A DNA stretch of 64,000 bases, taken from assembly GCF_009766095.1 (NCBI RefSeq), contig NZ_LMUD01000009.1:229650-293649 (forward strand). Reading direction: 5' to 3'. The translations under genes were made by a program, and so were the position numbers. The notes beneath the pieces are model-generated. The model saw nothing but the letters and a program-made list of their open reading frames with translations. It was not told the origin of the DNA and made no database searches. This DNA is from Granulicella sp. S190. Its GTDB lineage: Bacteria; Acidobacteriota; Terriglobia; Terriglobales; Acidobacteriaceae. Of the stretch, positions 37,937-46,511 are shown in pieces (the stretch's first letter is position 1; the number at the start of each line of letters is the position of its first letter).

Positions 37937-38000
37937 ATACGGGGGTCTCTCCACTGCGGAGCTCACGAGGAGGCTGTGAACTGCTCGGTCGAGATAACGG
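37937..38000. repeat. dispersed repeat family B, copy 3 (hairpin)
   Basis: ATACGGGGGTCTCTCCACTG, GAGCTCAC...GTGAACTGC arms, then TCGGTCGAGATAACGG. It is the same order as copies 1 and 2. Confidence 0.65.
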
Positions 38001-38040
38001 TTATTTGGTCTGGTGGAGATTATGGACAAGAGCAGTGTTG

Positions 38041-39864
38041 TTAGAAGCGCATGTACTGGCTGGGTTGGGGCTGGTGCCAGTGGGTTATCTGCTGAAGGGC
38101 CTGCGCTAGCGAGTTGACTACGACGGTGGGTTTGCCGCTGCCGAAGCGCTCGATGGATTGTTCGGTGGTCTGATCGGGATCGCTGGAGGAGTTCCAGAGA
38201 CCGACGATGATGCGGTTGTTGGGGAGATGGGCGCGGACGCGCTGACAGATGGCGCGAGCCTGGCTGAAGGCGAAGGGGGGAAGGGCAGAGATGAAGACGA
38301 CGGTGTTGGGCTCGGTGGAGAGGGAGTCTAGGATCTCGGTGGAGACGGAGGTGGCAGAGAGGAGGAGGGCCTGGTGGGAGGCGCGCTCGATGAGTTGGAC
38401 GAGCATGAGGGTGGAGAGTTCGTCGGCCTGATCGCTGACGGAGATGCAGACTACGGCGAAGTCTTCGACCGGATGGTATGGGCGAGCGGTGATGGCGGGC
38501 CGGGAGGTTGCGGATTCTTTCTGGTGGTAGTCGGTGAGTTCGGCGACGATTTCGCCGATGCTGAGGAAGAAGAAGTCGGAGCGCTTGTCGTCGAGGTTGC
38601 CCTGGTGGCGATCCTGTTCGACGAGAGCCAATGCGGGGATAAGGACTGAGTCGTAGAGCTGGACGAGGGGCTTTCCATCGAGAAAGCGATGGGCGACCGC
38701 GCGGGCTTCCTGCAGATCCATGGCGAGGAGACGCTCGTAGAAGAGGGCTTCGGAGGAGAGCTCGGCGTCGGTGCCGAGGAGGGTGTGGAGGAAGGAGAGT
38801 TGAGGGACGTGGCGGCCCATGACGACGATGCAGACGGTGAGCGGCGTGGAGAGGATGAGGCCGGGCCATCCCCAGAGGAGCGCCCAGAAGATGGCCATGG
38901 CGAGGAGTGCAAGGGAAGAGATGCCGGTGCGGGAGCTGAAGAGCCAGGGCTCGACGAAGTTGGTGGCGGTGAGCTCTAGCGCGAGGAAGAGGCAGAGGAT
39001 GAGGATGGGTGGCCACCAGGAGGACGAGATGGCGACGGAGACGATGAGCGGCAGGGCGAGGCTGGTGGCGGTGCCGACGTAGGGGACGATGCGGAGGATG
39101 CCGGCGAGGACTCCCCAGAGGGTGGCGTCGGGGACGCCGATGAGGAAGAGACCGCCGCCGAAGAGGATGCCGTAGGTGGCATTGACGGCGAGTTGGAAGA
39201 GGAGATATTGGCTGATGCGGGTGGCGGCCTCTTGCAGGGCCTGGGTCATGAGATTGATGCGGCCCATGCCGGCGAGGAGGAGGATGCGATGGCGAAGGTC
39301 CTCGCGCTTCATGAGGAGGTAGATGGTGAAGACGATGACGACACCGACGGTTCCGATGGGCCGGAGGAAGCGCATGAGGAGTTCGGTGGTGGTTTGAAGC
39401 CGGGTGCGCTCGGGATCGATGACGCGGACGGGCTGGACTTGTACCGGTGTTTGCGAGAGCGGCGCGGGGGCGGAGGGCGCGATGTCGCCGCTAATGTCTT
39501 CGACTGCGGTGAAGGCTTTTTCGAGAGATTGCTCGGCGGGCGAGTGGACGGTGGCCATCTTGTGCTGGATGTTGAGGCGGTAGGCGGGGAGGGTGCGGGC
39601 GACGTTGAGAAGCTGGCGGGCGACGATGTATCCGCCGCTGGAGATGATGAAGAAGGCGAGGATGCCGATGAGCGCGACGGCGAGGACACGAGGGACGCGA
39701 CGGGCTTCGAGGCGACTGACGGCGGGCGCCAGCAGGAAGGAGAGCGTGAGTGCAAAGGTGAGGGGGATGAGGAGTTCGCGGGCGAAGTAAAGGATGAGGA
39801 CGATGACCGCGAGTACGAGCACGGGCTCAATGCGGGGGATCTCCGTGGTTCGAGCGCGAGACAT
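38041..39864 (-). CDS. AI-2E family permease with C-terminal corrinoid-domain-like tail
   Basis: Polytopic protein of 607 residues. The first about 370 residues are a complete AI-2E/PerM-type permease: two N-terminal helices, a soluble segment with many Pro and Ala residues, and the IGVPDATLWGVLAGIL...PYVG signature. A tail of about 235 residues follows. Its helical part (TDAELSSEALFYERLLAMDL, ALALVEQDRHQGNLDD) and alpha/beta part (VVCISVSDQADELSTLMLVQ, then VVFISALPP and RIIVGLWN) resemble the cap and Rossmann domains of B12-binding modules. The usual DxHxxG cobalamin motif is not seen, so the tail may bind something else or nothing. Transport substrate unknown. Confidence 0.82.
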   Translation of the reverse strand: MSRARTTEIPRIEPVLVLAVIVLILYFARELLIPLTFALTLSFLLAPAVSRLEARRVPRVLAVALIGILAFFIISSGGYIVARQLLNVARTLPAYRLNIQHKMATVHSPAEQSLEKAFTAVEDISGDIAPSAPAPLSQTPVQVQPVRVIDPERTRLQTTTELLMRFLRPIGTVGVVIVFTIYLLMKREDLRHRILLLAGMGRINLMTQALQEAATRISQYLLFQLAVNATYGILFGGGLFLIGVPDATLWGVLAGILRIVPYVGTATSLALPLIVSVAISSSWWPPILILCLFLALELTATNFVEPWLFSSRTGISSLALLAMAIFWALLWGWPGLILSTPLTVCIVVMGRHVPQLSFLHTLLGTDAELSSEALFYERLLAMDLQEARAVAHRFLDGKPLVQLYDSVLIPALALVEQDRHQGNLDDKRSDFFFLSIGEIVAELTDYHQKESATSRPAITARPYHPVEDFAVVCISVSDQADELSTLMLVQLIERASHQALLLSATSVSTEILDSLSTEPNTVVFISALPPFAFSQARAICQRVRAHLPNNRIIVGLWNSSSDPDQTTEQSIERFGSGKPTVVVNSLAQALQQITHWHQPQPSQYMRF

Positions 39865-40002
39865 GGGAGTAGGACCTCATAGGAGCTGCTGCCGGATGGT
39901 GTTTGCTTATGCGGGCAAGAATACATCAAGCGCAGGCGCGTGGAGGGTGTTTGTCCGGAGTGTGGGCTAGACTTTTGATTGCAGAGATTTGCAGGGGGAT
40001 CG

Positions 40003-41430
40003 ATGGACCGGATGCAGGTGGTCAGCGCGAAAGAACGATTTGTCTTTGGACAAGAGCGACGGAAGCAGATAAAGCGGCTGCACCATGGGACGTGGACGGC
40101 GGAGACGCGGCGGGAGAGTCCGCTGAAGCTGCTGGAGGTATCGACGAGGGGAAGGGTTCCGTCGCTGGTGACGCTGAAGAAGGAGCTGATGGCGGCTTCT
40201 CCGTTTGGATACTTTCGCGGGGCCGTGCCGGTGATGGCGTATGACCTGTCGCTGATGGCGAATACGGGGATCAGCACTCAGCTTTGCGGGGATGCGCATG
40301 TGCGGAACCTGGGAGCGTTTGCGGGGCCGGACGGGCGGCTGGTGTTCGACATCAATGATTTTGACGAGACGATTGTGGCGCCGTTCGAGTGGGATGTGAA
40401 GCGGATGGCGACGAGCCTGGTGCTGGCAGGGCGAGCGGCGGGGGCGAAGGATCTGCATTGCAGAGAGTCGACGGCGTTGTTTACGGAGCGGTATCGGACG
40501 ATGATGCACGTGTTTTCGCGAATGTCTGTGCTGCAGGTAGCAAAGTACCAGGTGCACCGGCTGGGGAATGTGTCGCCGGTGGCGGGCATTTTGAGGATGG
40601 CGGAGCGAGCTACGCCGATGCATACCTTGTTGACGTTGACGGAGGAGCAGGGGCAGATTCCTACGGCGAAGAAGAAGGGTGTCAAGGCGACGAAGAGTTC
40701 GAAGAGCATCGATAGGCCGCAGCGCGTGTTTCGCACGATTCCCCCGAACCTGAAGAGGCTGACTGGGGCGATGGCGGAGCAGGTGGTTGGATCTCTGACG
40801 ATGTATGCGGAGAGTCTGCAGCCGGAGCGACGGCACTTTCTGGCACAGTACCGACCGATGGATGTGGCGTTCAAGGTCGTGGGGACGGGGTCGGTGGGTT
40901 TGAGAGATTACGTTGTGTTTCTGGAGGGCAATGGGGCGAAGGATCCGTTGTTTTTGCAGATCAAGGAGGAGGTTGCTTCGGCCTATGCTCCTTACGTTGC
41001 CGGCGCGCTGAAGGGGCAAGAGAGGAAGCGGCGGCGGGGACAACATGAGGGACAGCGCGTGGTGAATGGGGAGCGCGCGATGCAGCTGCAATCGGATCCG
41101 TTTCTGGGCTGGACGACGATGGAGGGCAGGGATTACCTGGTGAGGCAGTTGAACGATCACAAGGCTTCGATTCAGTTGGAGGATCTCAAGTCGGCGGGGC
41201 TGCTGGAGTATGCGGGAGTGTGCGGCGAGATGTTGGCGCGGGGGCATGCGAGAGCAGGGGATAGCGCGATGATTGCAGGATACGTGGGGACTTCGACGCG
41301 GTTTGATGATGCCGTGGGGAAGTTCGCGGAGTCTTATGCGGATCAAACAGAGGTCGACTGGAAGGAACTGGTGAAATCGATGAAGCCGATGAAGTCCATG
41401 AAGACGAAGAGAAAGGAGGGTGCGAAGTAG
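40003..41430 (+). CDS. DUF2252 domain-containing protein
   Basis: Cytosolic protein of 475 residues with the DUF2252 (protein-kinase-like) fold. Motifs: ANTGISTQLCGDAHVRNLG and VFDINDFDET, which recall the HxDxxxxN/DxD-type catalytic and metal sites of aminoglycoside-phosphotransferase-like enzymes. Function not known. AGGGGGA at 39993-39999 precedes ATG 40003; an upstream TTG at 39979 and ATG 40012 are alternatives. The C-terminus is lysine/methionine-rich and ends in a low-complexity tail. Confidence 0.85.
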   Translation: MDRMQVVSAKERFVFGQERRKQIKRLHHGTWTAETRRESPLKLLEVSTRGRVPSLVTLKKELMAASPFGYFRGAVPVMAYDLSLMANTGISTQLCGDAHVRNLGAFAGPDGRLVFDINDFDETIVAPFEWDVKRMATSLVLAGRAAGAKDLHCRESTALFTERYRTMMHVFSRMSVLQVAKYQVHRLGNVSPVAGILRMAERATPMHTLLTLTEEQGQIPTAKKKGVKATKSSKSIDRPQRVFRTIPPNLKRLTGAMAEQVVGSLTMYAESLQPERRHFLAQYRPMDVAFKVVGTGSVGLRDYVVFLEGNGAKDPLFLQIKEEVASAYAPYVAGALKGQERKRRRGQHEGQRVVNGERAMQLQSDPFLGWTTMEGRDYLVRQLNDHKASIQLEDLKSAGLLEYAGVCGEMLARGHARAGDSAMIAGYVGTSTRFDDAVGKFAESYADQTEVDWKELVKSMKPMKSMKTKRKEGAK

Positions 41431-41451
41431 CGCGTTCTCACAGCGATTGCT

Positions 41452-41490
41452 GAAAAAGAATCACCGCAGACGAGTGAGGTCTGCGGTGAT
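41452..41490 (-). terminator. intrinsic terminator of the malectin/beta-helix gene
   Basis: ATCACCGCAGAC, 7-base loop, GTCTGCGGTGAT; on the minus strand it is followed by TTCTTTTTC. The 12-bp stem lies about 45 bases after the stop codon at 41535. Confidence 0.85.
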
Positions 41491-41534
41491 GGTTGATGCT
41501 TCGTGATGTTTCCCTGTGGATGAGAATGTCTGCT

Positions 41535-43772
41535 TTATTGGATCTCGATTCCGCTCATCTCCGGTTGGTTGACTGCGCCGTTGCTGTAGGTGATGACGAT
41601 CTGGCCAGAGCTGTTTGCCGTGGCGGTGAACTGCTGGATGTTGGCCTTGTATTGGCCGCCTGCAGTCGCCACGATGTCGAAGTTCGTGAGAACGGGTGTC
41701 CCGTTGATGGCGACGTCGAACTCACGCTGACCTGTGGCTGAGAAGTACAGCTCGGCGAAGTGCAGCCTTACGGTGTGCGTGCTGCCTGCGACGAAACCCG
41801 GAACCGTATAAGTGAAGGTTCCTTCTCGAGCATCCTGATAAACCGCTACAGGCGCGGGGTTGGTCACTCCTGCCGTCGAGATGGCGTTCGACACCGCATA
41901 CGTCGAGCCACCGGAGAAGTCGGTGTCCGCGACGAATGGCGATACCGCTGCGCCGCCCGCGTTAATGTCCACGTTCGATGCGCTCGTAGAGCAGGTGCCA
42001 TTTCCGGCGTACGAGGTGAAGTCGTGAGGAGTACCGGCTGCGGTTGTGGCACCGCCGGTGCTGTTGATGACGTTGCTGATGCCGCCTGAACCGCTCAGCA
42101 TTACCGTGACCATGTTGGTGAAGTTGATCCCGGAGACATTGGGAGCGAGGATTGCATTGCTTTGAAAGATGGTTACGTTTGGAACGTCGAAGAAGGAGTA
42201 GATCCCTAGACCATAGGCACTGTGTGAGCAGACTTTGGATGTGACCTCGTAGGAGGGGTAGCCGTTGGCGCCGTTATAGGTCCAGGAGCTTTGGCTTGGA
42301 ACGTCGTAGGGATCTTCGCTTTGATAGAAGATGGTCTCGCCGTTGTTGCCGTTCCATTGCACCTGGCTCTGCTGATAGTGTTCGACCGCAAGCCCGAGCG
42401 CGGTGACATTGTCGCCGTCGACGATGAGGCCGTGCGAGGCTGTGTTGGTGGTCCAGCCTACACCGGTGCCGTGATCCGCTCGCCACGCCCAGATGTTATC
42501 CAGGATGACGTTGTTGCTATCCAGTTCGAGGCTCGTTGTCGCCGTACCCGCCTCTGCGCCGCCGATACGGAAGTACACGTCGCTGATCGAGGTTGGATTG
42601 CCGGCATGGCTTACGCGGGTCGCGCCAGCTACTCCAATCTGCATGAGTACGGGGGAGTTGGTCGGCCCGGCATCGATGAGCAGATCTGCAATCTGCACAC
42701 CATCCACGTCGGCAACAGTGATTGCGGAGGTGCCGCTTTGCGGAATCAACGTCGGGTAGCCTAGACCGAGGACGATGGTCTTCGCGTTGGTGATGCTGAT
42801 GGGCGCAGTGAGTTTGTAGATGCCCGGTGTAAGGATGAGGTTCTTACCCGAAGAGAGTGCAGAGTTGATCTGCGCGGCAGTGTTGGAGGGCGTGGCGATA
42901 TAGAAGGTGCTGATGGCGTCGCTATAGCCAGTTCCCAAGCCGCCGTTTGCCGTCCAGTCCACACCGCTCGATGAGGTTTTGACAGTGGGCACGAAGACGT
43001 TGTAGTTTCCGCCGCTGTCGATGTAGAGAAAAGGCTTTTCGCGGACTACCGGGGTTGTCGAGAGGATTGTGTTCTTTGGAAAGGTGTTGGAGGGTGCAGT
43101 GGTGGTGAACGTGTCGCCCGAGAAGACGAAGTTCCAGACGTTGTCTGTGAACGAGGCCATGGTGCTGTTGCGCGTGTACCACTGTTGCTGGGAGCAGGCG
43201 TTGATGCCGTTGTCGACGGTGGTGTCGGCGATGAATCCGCCGCTCGCTTCGCCACAGCTCTGGTTGGTGAGCTCTAAACCGCCGGCGATGTGAACGCGAC
43301 GGAGCGAGGCGCCCTGGGAGACACCCCAGGTTTCTGTGTCGCCTGAGGGCACGTTGATGCGCAGGTTTTCCATCGAACGCCAGAAGTTCGTCGTCAGGTT
43401 GCCGTTGCTGTCGGTGACGTCGAGATACAGACCACCACCATTTAAGACCGTCGAGTCAGGAGTTAGTCCCAGGCCGGCGATGGAGGTGTAGAAGCCTACC
43501 TCCTGGCTCACCCCGGAGTATGTGCCTGGTTTGAAGAGAACTGCAGCGCGGCTGCTGCTGAACTGTCCACTGCTTACGTTGGCGTTGGAGATGGAGGCGA
43601 TGTCTGAATTGATGACAGCGCCGGATACCGTGGGGTCGAAGACGTAAACGTTTGGTCCAAAGATGGTGGAGTTGTACTGTGCGAAGGCTGGAACCGCGAA
43701 GCCGCAGAGGGCGGCGCATAGGATGAGGAGGAGCTTGCCGAGTACAGAGGCGGAAGTTCTAAAGAGATGCAT
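41535..43772 (-). CDS. secreted beta-helix protein with C-terminal malectin domain
   Basis: Exported protein of 745 residues. The signal peptide ends AVPAFAQ. A pectate-lyase/GH55-like right-handed beta-helix occupies about residues 30-560, with alternating segments such as FKPGTYSGVSQEVGFYTS and NLILTPGIYKLTAPISI. The C-terminal 120 residues (DINAGGAAVSPFVADTDFSG to QPEMSGIEIQ) form a malectin-type carbohydrate-binding domain. It probably binds or cleaves a beta-glucan-like polysaccharide outside the cell; catalytic residues could not be assigned. GAGG lies 7 bases before ATG 43772. Confidence 0.8.
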   Translation of the reverse strand: MHLFRTSASVLGKLLLILCAALCGFAVPAFAQYNSTIFGPNVYVFDPTVSGAVINSDIASISNANVSSGQFSSSRAAVLFKPGTYSGVSQEVGFYTSIAGLGLTPDSTVLNGGGLYLDVTDSNGNLTTNFWRSMENLRINVPSGDTETWGVSQGASLRRVHIAGGLELTNQSCGEASGGFIADTTVDNGINACSQQQWYTRNSTMASFTDNVWNFVFSGDTFTTTAPSNTFPKNTILSTTPVVREKPFLYIDSGGNYNVFVPTVKTSSSGVDWTANGGLGTGYSDAISTFYIATPSNTAAQINSALSSGKNLILTPGIYKLTAPISITNAKTIVLGLGYPTLIPQSGTSAITVADVDGVQIADLLIDAGPTNSPVLMQIGVAGATRVSHAGNPTSISDVYFRIGGAEAGTATTSLELDSNNVILDNIWAWRADHGTGVGWTTNTASHGLIVDGDNVTALGLAVEHYQQSQVQWNGNNGETIFYQSEDPYDVPSQSSWTYNGANGYPSYEVTSKVCSHSAYGLGIYSFFDVPNVTIFQSNAILAPNVSGINFTNMVTVMLSGSGGISNVINSTGGATTAAGTPHDFTSYAGNGTCSTSASNVDINAGGAAVSPFVADTDFSGGSTYAVSNAISTAGVTNPAPVAVYQDAREGTFTYTVPGFVAGSTHTVRLHFAELYFSATGQREFDVAINGTPVLTNFDIVATAGGQYKANIQQFTATANSSGQIVITYSNGAVNQPEMSGIEIQ

Positions 43773-44133
43773 GAATAACCTCGTGTTTCAGGATTGAAGT
43801 AGCTGGTTTGGCGCAGCAGCCGGACGAGCCGCACCGTTTCTGCAGAACGAGGAGGAAGGAGAGCAAGTCCAAGGGAGGACCAGGACGAGCATGGTGAGTC
43901 AGGTTCATCCTGCGGATCTTCGATGGATCCACAGAGCCGAAATCCTGCAGCGCGAACTGCATGGACCCACGAGCGGCGCAAATTATTGCATAGTCGCCAC
44001 GACCCTGTCGCGATCATTCGCAAGAGGCAGCAAGCAGATGTAGCCGGCCTGGGGAATCGGAAGCAACGGCAGGCTAAGAAGGAGGCTGGGGGCTGGTCTG
44101 GAAAGGCGTTCGGGAAGTTGCTGGGTAAGTGAG
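43773..44133. other. intergenic region, presumably promoter of the malectin gene
   Basis: Nothing gene-like was found. A 69-residue plus-strand frame at 43923-44132 has no ribosome-binding site and an unlikely basic composition. TGCAATAATTTGCGCC on the minus strand near 43978-43993 could be a promoter fragment. Confidence 0.35.
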
Positions 44134-45453
44134 CTAGCTGGCGGGTTGGGAGTGGCGTGAGGCGTATTGGGCGAGGATGAGGCCGAGGAAGAGCATGAAG
44201 GCGGCGACGTAGAAGGGTGCGCCTGGGGTGTGGACGATGGATCCGACGCTGATCGATCTGCTGAAGATGTAGGTGAAGAAGGCAGGGCCAACGAGGCCGG
44301 CGATGCCACGGAGGCTGTTGATGGCTCCCTGGAGTTGGCCCTGTTCGGAGGGGCTGGTCTTGCGGGAGAGGATGCTCTGCGCGGAAGGCCAGGTGAAGGA
44401 CATGAGGTTGAGGACGGGGATGCCGAGCCAGAGGAGAAGGCCGGTTTTGGAGTAGCCGATCATGCAGTAGCCGATGGCTCCGCCGATGAGGCCGAAGGTC
44501 ATGGCGCCGCGCTCGCCTAATTTTGCGATCACGGGTTTTATGAGGAGCGCGCCGTAGATGGCGGTAAAGATGCCGACAGCGGCGAGGGAGAGGCCTACAG
44601 TGCGGTCGGTCCAGTGATAGCGGTAGTCGGCGTAGATGACGTAGACGTTCATCAGAACCTGCTGGGCGATGTATCCGAGGAGCAGGACGCCGGAGATGGC
44701 GAGCATGCCACCGCGGTTGAGGAGGTTGAGGGAGCCGACGGGGTTGGCGCGAGCCCAGGAGAATGGGCTGCGGTTGGCGAGGGCGAGGGACTCGGGCAGG
44801 ACGAAGAGGCCGTAGAGACCGTTGATGAGGCTGAGGCCGCCAGCGACCCAGAAGGGTAGGCGCGGGTTGATGTTGCCGAGAAGTCCTCCCATGGCAGGAC
44901 CGAGGATGAAGCCGATGCCGAAGGCTGCGTTCAACATGCCGAAGGCTGCGGCGCGGCGCTCGCGTGGGGTGACGTCGGCCATGTAGGCCATGGCGGTGGG
45001 GATGCTGGAGGCGGTGAGTCCGGAGATGACGCGGCCTACGAAGAGCCAGCTGAGCGCGGGGGCCCAGGCCATAAGGATGTAGTCGAGGCCGAGGCCGAAG
45101 TTGGAGAGCAGGACGACGGGGCGGCGGCCGAAGCGGTCTGAGAGAGAGCCGAGGATGGGTGAGAAGAAGAACTGCATGGCGGCGAAGACGGTGCCGAAGA
45201 GGCCGAGCATCTTGGCGGCGTTGGAGGTGTCGCCATGGAGGAAGCCTTCGATGAGGCGAGGAAGAACCGGGGCGATCATGCCGAGTGCGAGCATGTCGAG
45301 GGTGACGGTGAAGAAGATGAAGGTGGCGGCAGCGCGGCGACCTGCGGGCGGGTTGGGCAGGAGCGCGGTGTCGGGGGATACGAACTCCGGCTCGGTGATG
45401 AGCGGGTCTGGGGATCCGACCGGTGACTGCGGGTTTTGCGGGGGTTCGGTCAT
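44134..45453 (-). CDS. MFS transporter (TetA/TCR-like)
   Basis: Twelve-helix major facilitator of 439 residues, resembling tetracycline/multidrug H+ antiporters. The signature loop between helices 2 and 3 is GSLSDRFGRRPVVLLS; the antiporter-type GLTASSIPTAMAYMADVTP and GIGFILGPAMGG segments follow. A proline-rich N-terminal tail of about 37 residues precedes helix 1. Start at ATG 45453; the longer frame upstream is antisense to another gene. Exported substrate not predictable. Confidence 0.88.
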   Translation of the reverse strand: MTEPPQNPQSPVGSPDPLITEPEFVSPDTALLPNPPAGRRAAATFIFFTVTLDMLALGMIAPVLPRLIEGFLHGDTSNAAKMLGLFGTVFAAMQFFFSPILGSLSDRFGRRPVVLLSNFGLGLDYILMAWAPALSWLFVGRVISGLTASSIPTAMAYMADVTPRERRAAAFGMLNAAFGIGFILGPAMGGLLGNINPRLPFWVAGGLSLINGLYGLFVLPESLALANRSPFSWARANPVGSLNLLNRGGMLAISGVLLLGYIAQQVLMNVYVIYADYRYHWTDRTVGLSLAAVGIFTAIYGALLIKPVIAKLGERGAMTFGLIGGAIGYCMIGYSKTGLLLWLGIPVLNLMSFTWPSAQSILSRKTSPSEQGQLQGAINSLRGIAGLVGPAFFTYIFSRSISVGSIVHTPGAPFYVAAFMLFLGLILAQYASRHSQPAS

Positions 45454-45644
45454 GCGATTGACGGCTAGTCTACGCGAATTTTGTGTAAGGTCTTGGATAT
45501 TTCGGCCGCGAATCCGGGTGCCCGCGTCCTGTTGGGTTGCGATCTCGTCTGTATTGAGAGCGGGCGTGATTTGCCGAGCTTCGGCGCGTGTTCGTGCTTT
45601 ACTGGGTGCGCTGCTCACTCCCCGGACAACGTGAGGAACAAGAA

Positions 45645-46457
45645 TTGGTGCAGGTTGTCGTGAGAGTGACGGTGCTGGGTTGTTTTTTGGCGGCGGGGAT
45701 TTCGCTCGCTCAGAGCTCGGGCTCGGCGCGGCATGTGGTGGAGACGATGCTGGGCCATGAGAACGATCCGTCGGAGCATCGCAATAGATATTTGTATCTG
45801 TCGGAGGAGCGTTCGGACCGGACGGGTGGTCATCTGTGGCGGGAGCGTGTGGTGGAGACTGCGCTGGGCAAGGTGAGACTGTTGCTGGAGGAGGACGGCA
45901 AGCCTCTGAGCGCGGATCGCGCGGCGGCGGAGAGACAAAAGCTGTCGCAGATTGCGGCGCACCCGGAGGAGTTTCAGCGGCGGGAGCAGACAACACAGAG
46001 TGACGAGGAGCATGCCGAGCAGATGCTGGCGCTGCTGCGGAAGGCGTTTTTGTTTGGGGATCCGCAGGTGATGGGGAACGATCTGCAGATTGCGTTTCAT
46101 CCTGACCCGGCTTACAAGACGCAGTCGCTGGAGGAGCGTGTGCTGCATGCGATGTCGGGAACAATCCTGGTGGACCAAAGGACGATGCAGTTGCATCGCA
46201 TTGAAGGAAAGATGCCGACCGATGTGAGTATTGGGTTCGGGTTGCTAGGGACGGTGCATGCGGGTAGCAGCTTCAGCACGGCGCATGAGATGGAGCCGGG
46301 TGGCGATTGGAAGGACGCCATGGTGAACACCGCGATCGACGGGAAGGCGATGTTGTTTAAAGAGATCGGCAGAAATGAGCATGTGGCTCATAGCGAGTTT
46401 CAACAGCTGCGGCAGGATCTGAGTCTTGCGCAGGCCGTGGCGCTCGTGGAGCGGTGA
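45645..46457 (+). CDS. hypothetical secreted protein
   Basis: About 270 residues, not recognised. An N-terminal hydrophobic signal (VVRVTVLGCFLAAGISLAQS) precedes a soluble part with ETMLGHENDPSEHRNRYLYL and VSIGFGLLGTVHAGSSFSTA. TTG 45645 is backed by GAGGA seven bases upstream; GTG 45588 or 45660 are alternatives. It may belong to an acidobacterial lineage family. It lies 54 bases before the S9 peptidase gene and could be co-transcribed. Confidence 0.65.
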   Translation: MVQVVVRVTVLGCFLAAGISLAQSSGSARHVVETMLGHENDPSEHRNRYLYLSEERSDRTGGHLWRERVVETALGKVRLLLEEDGKPLSADRAAAERQKLSQIAAHPEEFQRREQTTQSDEEHAEQMLALLRKAFLFGDPQVMGNDLQIAFHPDPAYKTQSLEERVLHAMSGTILVDQRTMQLHRIEGKMPTDVSIGFGLLGTVHAGSSFSTAHEMEPGGDWKDAMVNTAIDGKAMLFKEIGRNEHVAHSEFQQLRQDLSLAQAVALVER

Positions 46458-46511
46458 GACAGGCTGGCGCTTCCGACAACTGCGGGAAAAAGGTCTGCTA
46501 GACTGCGTGTC

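Larger units (their letters stand above)
37587..38040. other. repeat-rich intergenic region
   Basis: No gene is seen. The 454 bases between CADD and the AI-2E gene hold two family A repeats (37727-37767, 37788-37826), a family B hairpin (37937-38000), an ACGG/AACGG-rich linker, and a related GACTTCGCTCAGGATGACGG unit at about 37676-37695. Confidence 0.6.

Noticed and set aside
43923-44132. 69-residue plus-strand frame
   Set aside because: No ribosome-binding site, very basic composition and overlap of a presumed promoter region.
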